From contig NW_026042783.1 in assembly GCF_023856365.1 (NCBI RefSeq), positions 1 through 64,000 on the forward strand: a stretch of DNA of 64,000 nucleotides, written 5' to 3'. Positions 1 through 13,960 of the stretch are shown here, in pieces; the stretch's first letter is position 1, and every line of letters begins with the position of its first letter. The stretch comes from Brienomyrus brachyistius (lineage: Eukaryota; Chordata; Actinopteri; Osteoglossiformes; Mormyridae). The notes below the pieces were generated by a model. That model searched no databases and was not told the DNA's origin. It saw only the letters and a list, made by a program, of their open reading frames with translations. Made by a program: the position numbers and the translations under genes.

Positions 1-3000
1 CAGCAGCCTGACAAACCAGCAGCCTGACAAACCAGCACCCTGACAAACCAGCAGCCTGACAAACCAGCAGCCTGACAAACCAGCAGCCTGACAAACCAGC
101 ACCCTGACAAAGCAGCACCCTGACAAACCAGCACCCTGACAAAGCAGCACCCTGACAAACAAGCAGCACCCTGACAAACAAGCAGCACCCTGACAAACAA
201 GCAGCACCCTGACAAACAAGCAGCACCCTGACAAACCAGCAGCAGCCTGACAAACAAGCAGCAGCCTGACAAACAAGCAGCAGCCTGACAAACAAGCAGC
301 AGCCTGACAAACCAGCAGCAGCCTGACAAACCAGCAGCAGCCTGACAAACCAGCAGCAGCCTGACAAACCAGCAGCAGCCTGACAAACCAGCAGCCGCCT
401 GACAAACCAGCAGCCGCCTGACACTGACAAACCAGCAGCAGCCTGACACTGACAAACCAGCAGCAGCCTGACACTGACAAACCAGCAGCAGCCTGACACT
501 GACAAACCAGCAGCAGCCTGACACTGACAAACCAGCAGCAGCCTGACACTGACAAACCAGCAGCAGCCTGACAAACCAGCAGCAGCCTGACAAACCAGCA
601 GCACCCTGACAAACCAGCAGCACCCTGACAAACCAGCAGCACCCTGACAAACCAGCAGCACCCTGACAAACCAGCAGCACCCTGACAAACAAGCAGCACC
701 CTGACAAACAAGCAGCAGCCTGACAAACAAGCAGCAGCCTGACAAACAAGCAGCACCCTGACAAACAAGCAGCACCCTGACAAACAAGCAGCACCCTGAC
801 AAACAAGCAGCACCCTGACAAACAAGCAGCACCCTGACAAACAAGCAGCAGCCTGACAAACCAGCAGCAGCCTGACAAACCAGCAGCAGCCTGACAAACC
901 AGCAGCAGCCTGACAAACCAGCAGCACCCTGACAAACCAGCAGCACCCTGACAAACCAGCAGCACCCTGACAAACCAGCAGCACCCTGACAAACAAGCAG
1001 CACCCTGACAAACAAGCAGCACCCTGACACTGACAAACCAGCAGCAGCCTGACACTGACAAACCAGCAGCAGCCTGACACTGACAAACCAGCAGCAGCCT
1101 GACACTGACAAACCAGCAGCAGCCTGACACTGACAAACCAGCAGCAGCCTGACAAACCAGCAGCAGCCTGACAAACCAGCAGCAGCCTGACAAACCAGCA
1201 GCAGCCTGACAAACCAGCAGCAGCCTGACAAACCAGCAGCAGCCTGACAAACCAGCAGCAGCCTGACACTGACAAAGCACCCTGACAAAGCACCCTGACA
1301 AAGCAGCAGCACCCTGACAAAGCAGCAGCACCCTGACAAAGCAGCAGCACCCTGACAAAGCAGCAGCAGCCTGACAAACCAGCAGCACCCTGACAAACAA
1401 GCAGCAGCCTGACAAACAAGCAGCAGCCTGACAAACAAGCAGCAGCCTGACAAACCAGCAGCAGCCTGACAAACCAGCAGCAGCCTGACCCTGACAAACC
1501 AGCAGCAGCCTGACCCTGACAAACCAGCAGCAGCCTGACAAACCAGCAGCAGCCTGACAAACCAGCAGCAGCCTGACAAACCAGCAGCAGCCTGACAAAC
1601 CAGCACCCTGACACTGACAAACCAGCACCCTGACACTGACAAACCAGCACCCTGACACTGACAAACCAGCACCCTGACACTGACAAAGCAGCACCCTGAC
1701 ACTGACAAAGCAGCACCCTGACACTGACAAACCAGCAGCCTGACAAACCAGCAGCCTGACAAACCAGCAGCCTGACAAACCAGCAGCCTGACAAACCAGC
1801 AGCCTGACAAACCAGCAGCAGCCTGACAAACCAGCAGCAGCCTGACAAACCAGCAGCAGCCTGACAAACCAGCAGCAGCCTGACAAACCAGCAGCAGCCT
1901 GACACTGACAAACCAGCAGCAGCCTGACACTGACAAACCAGCAGCACCCTGACAAAGCAGCAGCCTGACCCTGACAAAGCAGCAGCCTGACACTGACAAA
2001 GCAGCAGCCTGACCCTGACAAAGCAGCAGCCTGACACTGACAAAGCAGCAGCCTGACACTGACAAAGCAGCAGCCTGACACTGACAAAGCAGCAGCCTGA
2101 CCCTGACAAAGCAGCACCCTGACAAAGCAGCACCCTGACAAAGCAGCACCCTGACAAAGCAGCACCCTGACAAAGCAGCACCCTGACAAAGCAGCACCCT
2201 GACAAAGCAGCACCCTGACAAAGCAGCAGCAGCCTGACACTGACAAAGCAGCAGCAGCCTGACACTGACAAACCAGCAGCAGCCTGACACTGACAAACCA
2301 GCAGCAGCCTGACACTGACAAACCAGCAGCAGCCTGACACTGACAAACCAGCAGCCTGACCCTGACAAAGCAGCAGCCTGACACTGACAAAGCAGCAGCC
2401 TGACACTGACAAAGCAGCAGCCTGACACTGACAAAGCAGCAGCCTGACCCTGACAAACCAGCACCCTGACAAAGCAGCAGCCTGACCCTGACAAACCAGC
2501 ACCCTGACAAAGCAGCACCCTGACAAACCAGCACCCTGACAAAGCAGCACCCTGACACTGACAAAGCAGCAGCCTGACACTGACAAAGCAGCAGCCTGAC
2601 ACTGACAAAGCAGCAGCCTGACACTGACAAACCAGCAGCCTGACAAACCAGCAGCCTGACAAACCAGCAGCAGCCTGACAAACCAGCAGCACCCTGACAA
2701 ACAAGCAGCAGCCTGACAAACCAGCAGCACCCTGACACTGACAAACCAGCAGCAGCCTGACAAACCAGCAGCAGCCTGACAAACCAGCAGCACCCTGACA
2801 AACCAGCAGCACCCTGACAAAGCAGCAGCCTGACACTGACAAAGCAGCCTGACACTGACAAAGCAGCCTGACACTGACAAAGCAGCCTGACAAAGCAGCC
2901 TGACAAAGCAGCCTGACACTGACAAAGCAGCCTGACACTGACAAAGCAGCCTGACACTGACAAACCAGCAGCACCCTGACACTGACAAACCAGCAGCAGC

Positions 3001-3735
3001 CTGACACTGACAAACCAGCAGCAGCCTGACCCTGACAAACCAGCAGCAGCCTGACCCTGACAAACCAGCAGCAGCGTGACCCTGACAAACCAGCAGCAGC
3101 CTGACCCTGACAAACCAGCAGCAGCCTGACCCTGACAAACCAGCAGCCTGACCCTGACAAAGCAGCAGCAGCCTGACAAACCAGCAGCCTGACCCTGACA
3201 AAGCAGCAGCACCCTGACAAAGCAGCACCCTGACAAAGCAGCAGCACCCTGACAAAGCAGCACCCTGACAAAGCAGCACCCTGACAAAGCAGCAGCACCC
3301 TGACAAAGCAGCACCCTGACAAAGCAGCAGCACCCTGACAAAGCAGCACCCTGACAAACAAGCAGCACGACAAACAAGCAGCACCCTGACACTGACAAAC
3401 AAGCAGCACGACAAACAAGCAGCACCCTGACACTGACAAACAAGCAGCACGACAAACAAGCAGCAGCCTGACACTGACAAAGCAGCAGCAGCCTGACACT
3501 GACAAAGCAGCAGCAGCCTGACAAAGCAGCAGCAGCCTGACAAAGCAGCAGCAGCCTGACAAAGCAGCAGCAGCCTGACAAACCAGCAGCAGCACGACAA
3601 ACCAGCAGCAGCACGACAAACCAGCAGCAGCACGACAAACCAGCAGCAGCACGACAAACCAGCAGCAGCACGACAAACCAGCAGCACCCTGACAAACCAG
3701 CAGCAGCCTGACCAACCAGCAGCAGCCTGACCAAC

Positions 3736-4885
3736 CAGCAGCAGCCTGACACTGACAAAGCAGCAGCAGCCTGACACTGACAAAGCAGCAGCAGCCTGAC
3801 ACTGACAAAGCAGCAGCAGCCTGACACTGACAAAGCAGCAGCAGCCTGACACTGACAAAGCAGCAGCAGCCTGACACTGACAAAGCAGCAGCAGCCTGAC
3901 ACTGACAAAGCAGCAGCAGCCTGACACTGACAAAGCAGCAGCAGCCTGACACTGACAAAGCAGCAGCAGCCTGACACTGACAAAGCAGCAGCAGCCTGAC
4001 ACTGACAAAGCAGCAGCAGCCTGACACTGACAAAGCAGCAGCAGCCTGACACTGACAAAGCAGCAGCAGCCTGACACTGACAAAGCAGCAGCAGCCTGAC
4101 ACTGACAAAGCAGCAGCAGCCTGACACTGACAAAGCAGCAGCAGCCTGACACTGACAAAGCAGCAGCAGCCTGACACTGACAAAGCAGCAGCAGCCTGAC
4201 ACTGACAAAGCAGCAGCAGCCTGACACTGACAAAGCAGCAGCAGCCTGACACTGACAAAGCAGCAGCAGCCTGACACTGACAAAGCAGCAGCAGCCTGAC
4301 ACTGACAAAGCAGCAGCAGCCTGACACTGACAAAGCAGCAGCAGCCTGACACTGACAAAGCAGCAGCAGCCTGACACTGACAAAGCAGCAGCAGCCTGAC
4401 ACTGACAAAGCAGCAGCAGCCTGACACTGACAAAGCAGCAGCAGCCTGACACTGACAAAGCAGCAGCAGCCTGACACTGACAAAGCAGCAGCAGCCTGAC
4501 ACTGACAAAGCAGCAGCAGCCTGACACTGACAAAGCAGCAGCAGCCTGACACTGACAAAGCAGCAGCAGCCTGACACTGACAAAGCAGCAGCAGCCTGAC
4601 ACTGACAAACCAGCAGCAGCCTGACACTGACAAACCAGCAGCAGCCTGACACTGACAAACCAGCAGCAGCCTGACACTGACAAACCAGCAGCAGCCTGAC
4701 ACTGACAAACCAGCAGCAGCCTGACACTGACAAACCAGCAGCAGCCTGACACTGACAAACCAGCAGCAGCCTGACACTGACAAACCAGCAGCAGCCTGAC
4801 ACTGACAAACCAGCAGCAGCCTGACACTGACAAACCAGCAGCAGCCTGACACTGACAAACCAGCAGCAGCCTGACACTGACAAAC
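3736..4885. repeat. Homogenised block of 46 consecutive 25-bp units
   Basis: Forty-six uninterrupted copies of the 25-bp unit CAGCAGCAGCCTGACACTGAC plus AAAG or AAAC. The first 34 end in G (to 4,585), the next 12 in C. Such a single switch point in otherwise identical copies indicates recent local amplification of two neighbouring variants. Confidence 0.95.
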
Positions 4886-6031
4886 AAGCAGCAGCCTGAC
4901 ACTGACAAACAAGCAGCACCCTGACAAACAAGCAGCACCCTGACAAACAAGCAGCACCCTGACAAACAAGCAGCACCCTGACAAACAAGCAGCACCCTGA
5001 CAAACCAGCAGCAGCACCCTGACAAACCAGCAGCAGCCTGACAAACCAGCAGCAGCCTGACACTGACAAACCAGCAGCAGCCTGACACTGACAAACCAGC
5101 AGCAGCCTGACACTGACAAACCAGCAGCAGCCTGACACTGACAAACCAGCAGCAGCCTGACACTGACAAACCAGCAGCAGCCTGACACTGACAAACCAGC
5201 AGCAGCCTGACACTGACAAACCAGCAGCAGCCTGACACTGACAAACCAGCAGCAGCCTGACAAACCAGCAGCAGCCTGACAAACCAGCAGCAGCCTGACA
5301 AACCAGCAGCAGCCTGACAAACCAGCAGCAGCCTGACAAAGCAGCAGCAGCCTGACAAAGCAGCAGCAGCCTGACAAAGCAGCAGCAGCCTGACAAACCA
5401 GCAGCAGCAGCCTGACAAACCAGCAGCAGCCTGACAAACCACCAGCAGCACCCTGACAAACAAGCAGCACCCTGACAAACAAGCAGCACCCTGACAAACA
5501 AGCAGCACCCTGACAAACAAGCAGCACCCTGACAAACAAGCAGCACCCTGACAAACAAGCAGCACCCTGACAAACAAGCAGCACCCTGACAAACAAGCAG
5601 CACCCTGACAAACAAGCAGCACCCTGACAAACAAGCAGCACCCTGACAAACAAGCAGCACCCTGACAAACCAGCAGCACCCTGACAAACCAGCAGCACCC
5701 TGACAAACCAGCAGCACGACACTGACAAACCAGCAGCACGACACTGACAAACCAGCAGCACGACACTGACAAACCAGCAGCACGACACTGACAAACCAGC
5801 AGCACCCGCCTGACAAACCAGCACCCGCCTGACAAACCAGCACCCGCCTGACAAACCAGCACCCGCCTGACCCTGACAAACCAGCACCCGCCTGACCCTG
5901 ACAAACCAGCACCCGCCTGACCCTGACAAACCAGCACCCGCCTGACCCTGACAAACCAGCACCCGCCTGACCCTGACAAACCAGCACCAGCCTGACCCTG
6001 ACAAACCAGCACCAGCCTGACCCTGACAAAC

Positions 6032-6506
6032 CAGCAGCAGCCTGACCCTGACAAACCAGCAGCAGCCTGACCCTGACAAACCAGCAGCAGCCTGACCCTG
6101 ACAAACCAGCAGCAGCCTGACCCTGACAAACCAGCAGCAGCCTGACCCTGACAAACCAGCAGCAGCCTGACCCTGACAAACCAGCAGCAGCCTGACCCTG
6201 ACAAACCAGCAGCAGCCTGACCCTGACAAACCAGCAGCAGCCTGACCCTGACAAACCAGCAGCAGCCTGACCCTGACAAACCAGCAGCAGCCTGACCCTG
6301 ACAAACCAGCAGCAGCCTGACCCTGACAAACCAGCAGCAGCCTGACCCTGACAAACCAGCAGCAGCCTGACCCTGACAAACCAGCAGCAGCCTGACCCTG
6401 ACAAACCAGCAGCAGCCTGACCCTGACAAACCAGCAGCAGCCTGACCCTGACAAACCAGCAGCAGCCTGACCCTGACAAACCAGCAGCAGCCTGACCCTG
6501 ACAAAC
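6032..6506. repeat. Homogenised block of 19 units, CCTGACCCTGAC variant
   Basis: Nineteen consecutive 25-bp units carrying CCTGACCCTGAC where most 25-bp units in the array have CCTGACACTGAC. This is a separate local amplification of a different variant. Confidence 0.9.
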
Positions 6507-9099
6507 CAGCAGCCTGACAAACCAGCAGCAGCCTGACAAACCAGCAGCAGCCTGACAAACCAGCAGCAGCCTGACAAACCAGCAGCAGCCTGACAAGCCA
6601 GCAGCAGCCTGACAAACCAGCAGCAGCCTGACAAACCAGCAGCAGCCTGACAAACCAGCAGCAGCCTGACAAACCAGCAGCAGCCTGACAAACCAGCAGC
6701 AGCCTGACAAACCAGCAGCAGGACCCTGACAAAGCAGGACCCTGACAAAGCAGCACCCTGACAAACAAGCAGCACCCTGACAAACAAGCAGCACCCTGAC
6801 AAACAAGCAGCACCCTGACAAACAAGCAGCAGCCTGACAAACAAGCAGCAGCCTGACAAACAAGCAGCAGCCTGACAAACAAGCAGCAGCCTGACAAACA
6901 AGCAGCAGCCTGACAAACAAGCAGCAGCCTGACAAACCAGCAGCAGCCTGACAAACCAGCAGCACCCTGACAAACCAGCAGCACCCTGACAAACAAGCAG
7001 CACCCTGACAAACAAGCAGCACCCTGACAAACAAGCAGCACCCTGACAAACAAGCAGCAGCCTGACAAACCAGCAGCAGCCTGACAAACCAGCAGCAGCC
7101 TGACAAACCAGCAGCAGCCTGACAAACCAGCAGCACCCTGACAAACCAGCAGCACCCTGACAAACCAGCAGCACCCTGACAAACCAGCAGCACCCTGACA
7201 AACAAGCAGCACCCTGACAAAGCAGCAGCAGCCTGACACTGACAAAGCAGCAGCAGCCTGACACTGACAAAGCAGCAGCAGCCTGACACTGACAAAGCAG
7301 CAGCAGCCTGACACTGACAAACCAGCAGCAGCCTGACACTGACAAACCAGCAGCAGCCTGACAAACCAGCAGCAGCCTGACAAACCAGCAGCAGCCTGAC
7401 AAACCAGCAGCAGCCTGACAAACCAGCAGCAGCCTGACAAACCAGCAGCAGCCTGACACTGACAAAGCACCCTGACAAAGCAGCAGCACCCTGACAAAGC
7501 AGCAGCACCCTGACAAAGCAGCAGCACCCTGACAAAGCAGCAGCACCCTGACAAAGCAGCAGCAGCCTGACAAAGCAGCAGCAGCCTGACAAACCAGCAG
7601 CACCCTGACAAACCAGCAGCACCCTGACAAACAAGCAGCAGCCTGACAAACAAGCAGCAGCCTGACAAACAAGCAGCAGCCTGACAAACCAGCAGCAGCC
7701 TGACAAACCAGCAGCAGCCTGACCCTGACAAACCAGCAGCAGCCTGACCCTGACAAACCAGCAGCAGCCTGACCCTGACAAACCAGCAGCAGCCTGACAC
7801 TGACAAACCAGCAGCAGCCTGACAAACCAGCAGCAGCCTGACAAACCAGCAGCAGCCTGACCCTGACAAAGCAGCACCCTGACACTGACAAAGCAGCACC
7901 CTGACACTGACAAAGCAGCACCCTGACACTGACAAACCAGCAGCCTGACAAACCAGCAGCCTGACAAACCAGCAGCCTGACAAACCAGCAGCCTGACAAA
8001 CCAGCAGCCTGACAAACCAGCAGCCTGACAAACCAGCAGCAGCCTGACAAACCAGCAGCAGCCTGACAAACCAGCAGCAGCCTGACAAACCAGCAGCAGC
8101 CTGACACTGACAAACCAGCAGCAGCCTGACACTGACAAACCAGCAGCAGCCTGACACTGACAAACCAGCAGCACCCTGACAAACCAGCACCCTGACAAAG
8201 CAGCAGCCTGACCCTGACAAACCAGCACCCTGACAAAGCAGCAGCCTGACACTGACAAAGCAGCAGCCTGACCCTGACAAAGCAGCAGCCTGACACTGAC
8301 AAAGCAGCAGCCTGACAAAGCAGCAGCCTGACAAAGCAGCAGCCTGACAAAGCAGCACCCTGACAAAGCAGCACCCTGACAAACCAGCACCCTGACAAAC
8401 CAGCAGCCTGACCCTGACAAACCAGCAGCCTGACAAACCAGCAGCCTGACAAACCAGCAGCCTGACAAACCAGCAGCCTGACAAACCAGCAGCCTGACAA
8501 ACCAGCAGCCTGACAAACCAGCAGCCTGACAAACCAGCAGCACCCTGACAAACAAGCAGCAGCCTGACACACCAGCAGCAGCCTGACAAACCAGCAGCAG
8601 CCTGACAAACCAGCAGCACCCTGACACTGACAAAGCAGCAGCACCCTGACAAAGCAGCAGCACGACACTGACAAAGCAGCACCCTGACACTGACAAAGCA
8701 GCACCCTGACACTGACAAAGCAGCAGCAGCCTGACACTGACAAAGCAGCAGCAGCCTGACCCTGACAAAGCAGCAGCAGCCTGACCCTGACAAAGCAGCA
8801 GCAGCCTGACCCTGACAAAGCAGCAGCAGCCTGACAAAGCAGCAGCCTGACAAAGCAGCAGCCTGACAAAGCAGCAGCCTGACAAAGCAGCAGCCTGACA
8901 AAGCAGCAGCCTGACAAAGCAGCAGCCTGACAAAGCAGCAGCCTGACAAAGCAGCAGCCTGACAAAGCAGCAGCCTGACAAAGCAGCAGCCTGACAAACC
9001 AGCAGCCTGACAAACCAGCAGCCTGACAAAGCAGCAGCCTGACAAACCAGCAGCCTGACAAAGCAGCAGCCTGACAAACAAGCAGCCTGACAAACAAGC

Positions 9100-12000
9100 A
9101 GCACCCTGACACTGACAAACAAGCAGCACCCTGACACTGACAAACAAGCAGCACCCTGACACTGACAAACAAGCAGCACCCTGACACTGACAAACAAGCA
9201 GCACCCTGACACTGACAAACAAGCAGCACCCTGACACTGACAAACAAGCAGCACCCTGACACTGACAAACAAGCAGCACCCTGACACTGACAAACAAGCA
9301 GCACCCTGACACTGACAAACAAGCAGCACCCTGACACTGACAAACAAGCAGCACCCTGACACTGACAAACAAGCAGCACCCTGACACTGACAAACAAGCA
9401 GCACCCTGACACTGACAAACAAGCAGCACCCTGACACTGACAAACAAGCAGCACCCTGACACTGACAAACAAGCAGCAGCCTGACCCTGACAAACCAGCA
9501 GCAGCCTGACCCTGACAAACCAGCAGCAGCCTGACCCTGACAAACCAGCAGCAGCCTGACCCTGACAAACCAGCAGCAGCCTGACCCTGACAAACCAGCA
9601 GCAGCCTGACCCTGACAAACCAGCAGCAGCCTGACACTGACAAAGCAGCAGCACCCTGACACTGACAAAGCAGCAGCAGCCTGACACTGACAAAGCAGCA
9701 GCAGCCTGACACTGACAAAGCAGCAGCAGCCTGACACTGACAAAGCAGCAGCAGCCTGACACTGACAAAGCAGCAGCAGCCTGACACTGACAAAGCAGCA
9801 GCAGCCTGACAAAGCAGCAGCAGCCTGACAAAGCAGCAGCAGCCTGACAAAGCAGCAGCAGCCTGACAAAGCAGCAGCAGCCTGACAAAGCAGCAGCAGC
9901 CTGACAAAGCAGCAGCAGCCTGACAAAGCAGCAGCAGCCTGACAAACCAGCAGCAGCCTGACAAACCAGCAGCCTGACAAAGCAGCAGCCTGACAAAGCA
10001 GCAGCCTGACAAAGCTGCACCCTGACAAAGCAGCAGCAGCCTGACACTGACAAACCAGCAGCAGCCTGACAAACCAGCAGCAGCCTGACAAACCAGCAGC
10101 AGCCTGACACTGACAAAGCACCCTGACAAAGCAGCACCCTGACAAAGCAGCACCCTGACAAAGCAGCACCCTGACACTGACAAACCAGCAGCAGCCTGAC
10201 ACTGACAAACCAGCAGCAGCCTGACACTGACAAACCAGCAGCAGCCTGACACTGACAAACCAGCAGCAGCCTGACACTGACAAACCAGCAGCACCCTGAC
10301 AAAGCAGCAGCCTGACCCTGACAAACCAGCACCCTGACAAAGCAGCAGCCTGACCCTGACAAAGCAGCACCCTGACAAAGCAGCACCCTGACAAACCAGC
10401 AGCCTGACAAACCAGCAGCAGCCTGACACTGACAAACCAGCAGCAGCCTGACCCTGACAAAGCAGCAGCCTGACCCTGACAAAGCAGCAGCCTGACAAAC
10501 AAGCAGCAGCCTGACAAACAAGCAGCAGCCTGACAAACAAGCAGCAGCCTGACAAACAAGCAGCAGCCTGACAAACAAGCAGCAGCCTGACAAACAAGCA
10601 GCAGCCTGACAAACAAGCAGCAGCCTGACAAACAAGCAGCAGCCTGACAAACCAGCAGCACCCTGACAAACCAGCAGCACCCTGACAAACAAGCAGCACC
10701 CTGACAAACAAGCAGCAGCCTGACAAACAAGCAGCAGCCTGACAAACAAGCAGCACCCTGACAAACAAGCAGCACCCTGACAAACAAGCAGCAGCCTGAC
10801 AAACAAGCAGCAGCCTGACAAACCAGCAGCAGCCTGACAAACCAGCAGCACCCTGACAAACCAGCAGCACCCTGACAAACAAGCAGCACCCTGACAAAGC
10901 AGCAGCAGCCTGACACTGACAAACCAGCAGCAGCCTGACCCTGACAAACCAGCAGCAGCCTGACCCTGACAAACCAGCAGCAGCCTGACAAACCAGCAGC
11001 AGCCTGACAAACCAGCAGCAGCCTGACCCTGACAAAGCAGCACCCTGACACTGACAAAGCAGCACCCTGACACTGACAAAGCAGCACCCTGACACTGACA
11101 AACCAGCAGCCTGACAAACCAGCAGCCTGACAAACCAGCAGCCTGACAAACCAGCAGCAGCCTGACAAACCAGCAGCCTGACAAACCAGCAGCAGCCTGA
11201 CAAACCAGCAGCAGCCTGACAAACCAGCAGCAGCCTGACAAACCAGCAGCAGCCTGACAAACCAGCAGCAGCCTGACAAACCAGCAGCAGCCTGACAAAC
11301 CAGCAGCAGCCTGACACTGACAAACCAGCAGCAGCCTGACACTGACAAACCAGCAGCAGCCTGACACTGACAAACCAGCAGCACCCTGACAAACCAGCAC
11401 CCTGACAAAGCAGCAGCCTGACCCTGACAAACCAGCACCCTGACAAAGCAGCAGCCTGACACTGACAAAGCAGCAGCCTGACCCTGACAAAGCAGCAGCC
11501 TGACAAAGCAGCAGCCTGACAAAGCAGCAGCCTGACAAAGCAGCAGCCTGACAAAGCAGCACCCTGACAAAGCAGCAGCAGCCTGACACTGACAAACCAG
11601 CACCCTGACACTGACAAACAAGCAGCACCCTGACACTGACAAACAAGCAGCACCCTGACACTGACAAACAAGCAGCACCCTGACACTGACAAACAAGCAG
11701 CACCCTGACACTGACAAACAAGCAGCACCCTGACACTGACAAACAAGCAGCACCCTGACACTGACAAACAAGCAGCACCCTGACACTGACAAACAAGCAG
11801 CACCCTGACACTGACAAACAAGCAGCAGCCTGACCCTGACAAACCAGCAGCAGCCTGACCCTGACAAACCAGCAGCAGCCTGACCCTGACAAACCAGCAG
11901 CAGCCTGACCCTGACAAACCAGCAGCAGCCTGACCCTGACAAACCAGCAGCAGCCTGACCCTGACAAACCAGCAGCAGCCTGACACTGACAAAGCAGCAG

Positions 12001-13960
12001 CACCCTGACACTGACAAAGCAGCAGCAGCCTGACACTGACAAAGCAGCAGCAGCCTGACACTGACAAAGCAGCAGCAGCCTGACACTGACAAAGCAGCAG
12101 CAGCCTGACACTGACAAAGCAGCAGCAGCCTGACACTGACAAAGCAGCAGCAGCCTGACAAAGCAGCAGCAGCCTGACAAAGCAGCAGCAGCCTGACAAA
12201 GCAGCAGCAGCCTGACAAAGCAGCAGCAGCCTGACAAAGCAGCAGCAGCCTGACAAAGCAGCAGCAGCCTGACAAAGCAGCAGCAGCCTGACAAACCAGC
12301 AGCAGCCTGACAAACCAGCAGCCTGACAAAGCAGCAGCCTGACAAAGCAGCAGCCTGACAAAGCTGCACCCTGACAAAGCAGCAGCAGCCTGACACTGAC
12401 AAACCAGCAGCAGCCTGACAAACCAGCAGCAGCCTGACAAACCAGCAGCAGCCTGACACTGACAAAGCACCCTGACAAAGCAGCACCCTGACAAAGCAGC
12501 ACCCTGACAAAGCAGCACCCTGACACTGACAAACCAGCAGCAGCCTGACACTGACAAACCAGCAGCAGCCTGACACTGACAAACCAGCAGCAGCCTGACA
12601 CTGACAAACCAGCAGCAGCCTGACACTGACAAACCAGCAGCAGCCTGACACTGACAAACCAGCAGCACCCTGACAAAGCAGCAGCCTGACCCTGACAAAC
12701 CAGCACCCTGACAAAGCAGCAGCCTGACCCTGACAAAGCAGCACCCTGACAAAGCAGCACCCTGACAAACCAGCAGCCTGACAAACCAGCAGCAGCCTGA
12801 CACTGACAAACCAGCAGCAGCCTGACCCTGACAAAGCAGCAGCCTGACCCTGACAAAGCAGCAGCCTGACAAACAAGCAGCAGCCTGACAAACAAGCAGC
12901 AGCCTGACAAACAAGCAGCAGCCTGACAAACAAGCAGCAGCCTGACAAACAAGCAGCAGCCTGACAAACAAGCAGCAGCCTGACAAACAAGCAGCAGCCT
13001 GACAAACAAGCAGCAGCCTGACAAACAAGCAGCAGCCTGACAAACAAGCAGCAGCCTGACAAACCAGCAGCACCCTGACAAACCAGCAGCACCCTGACAA
13101 ACAAGCAGCACCCTGACAAACAAGCAGCAGCCTGACAAACAAGCAGCAGCCTGACAAACAAGCAGCACCCTGACAAACAAGCAGCACCCTGACAAACAAG
13201 CAGCAGCCTGACAAACAAGCAGCAGCCTGACAAACCAGCAGCAGCCTGACAAACCAGCAGCACCCTGACAAACCAGCAGCACCCTGACAAACAAGCAGCA
13301 CCCTGACAAAGCAGCAGCAGCCTGACACTGACAAACCAGCAGCAGCCTGACCCTGACAAACCAGCAGCAGCCTGACCCTGACAAACCAGCAGCAGCCTGA
13401 CAAACCAGCAGCAGCCTGACAAACCAGCAGCAGCCTGACCCTGACAAAGCAGCACCCTGACACTGACAAAGCAGCACCCTGACACTGACAAAGCAGCACC
13501 CTGACACTGACAAACCAGCAGCCTGACAAACCAGCAGCCTGACAAACCAGCAGCCTGACAAACCAGCAGCAGCCTGACAAACCAGCAGCCTGACAAACCA
13601 GCAGCAGCCTGACAAACCAGCAGCAGCCTGACAAACCAGCAGCAGCCTGACAAACCAGCAGCAGCCTGACAAACCAGCAGCAGCCTGACAAACCAGCAGC
13701 AGCCTGACAAACCAGCAGCAGCCTGACACTGACAAACCAGCAGCAGCCTGACACTGACAAACCAGCAGCACCCTGACAAACCAGCACCCTGACAAAGCAG
13801 CAGCCTGACCCTGACAAACCAGCACCCTGACAAAGCAGCAGCCTGACACTGACAAAGCAGCAGCCTGACCCTGACAAAGCAGCAGCCTGACACTGACAAA
13901 GCAGCAGCCTGACAAAGCAGCAGCCTGACAAAGCAGCACCCTGACAAAGCAGCAGCAGCC
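9100..13960. repeat. Two tandem higher-order blocks of about 2.4 kb
   Basis: The order of unit variants from about 9.1 to 11.5 kb is repeated from about 11.6 to 13.9 kb. A rare marker, GCTGCACCCTGAC, occurs once in each block (in AAAGCTGCAC at 10,011 and 12,360), 2,349 bp apart. Another shared junction (ACCCTGACAAAGCAGCAGCAGCC following AAGCAGC) recurs with a shift near 2,412 bp. The difference is explained by gain of a few units. This is a duplicated superunit, as in higher-order satellite repeats. Confidence 0.8.
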
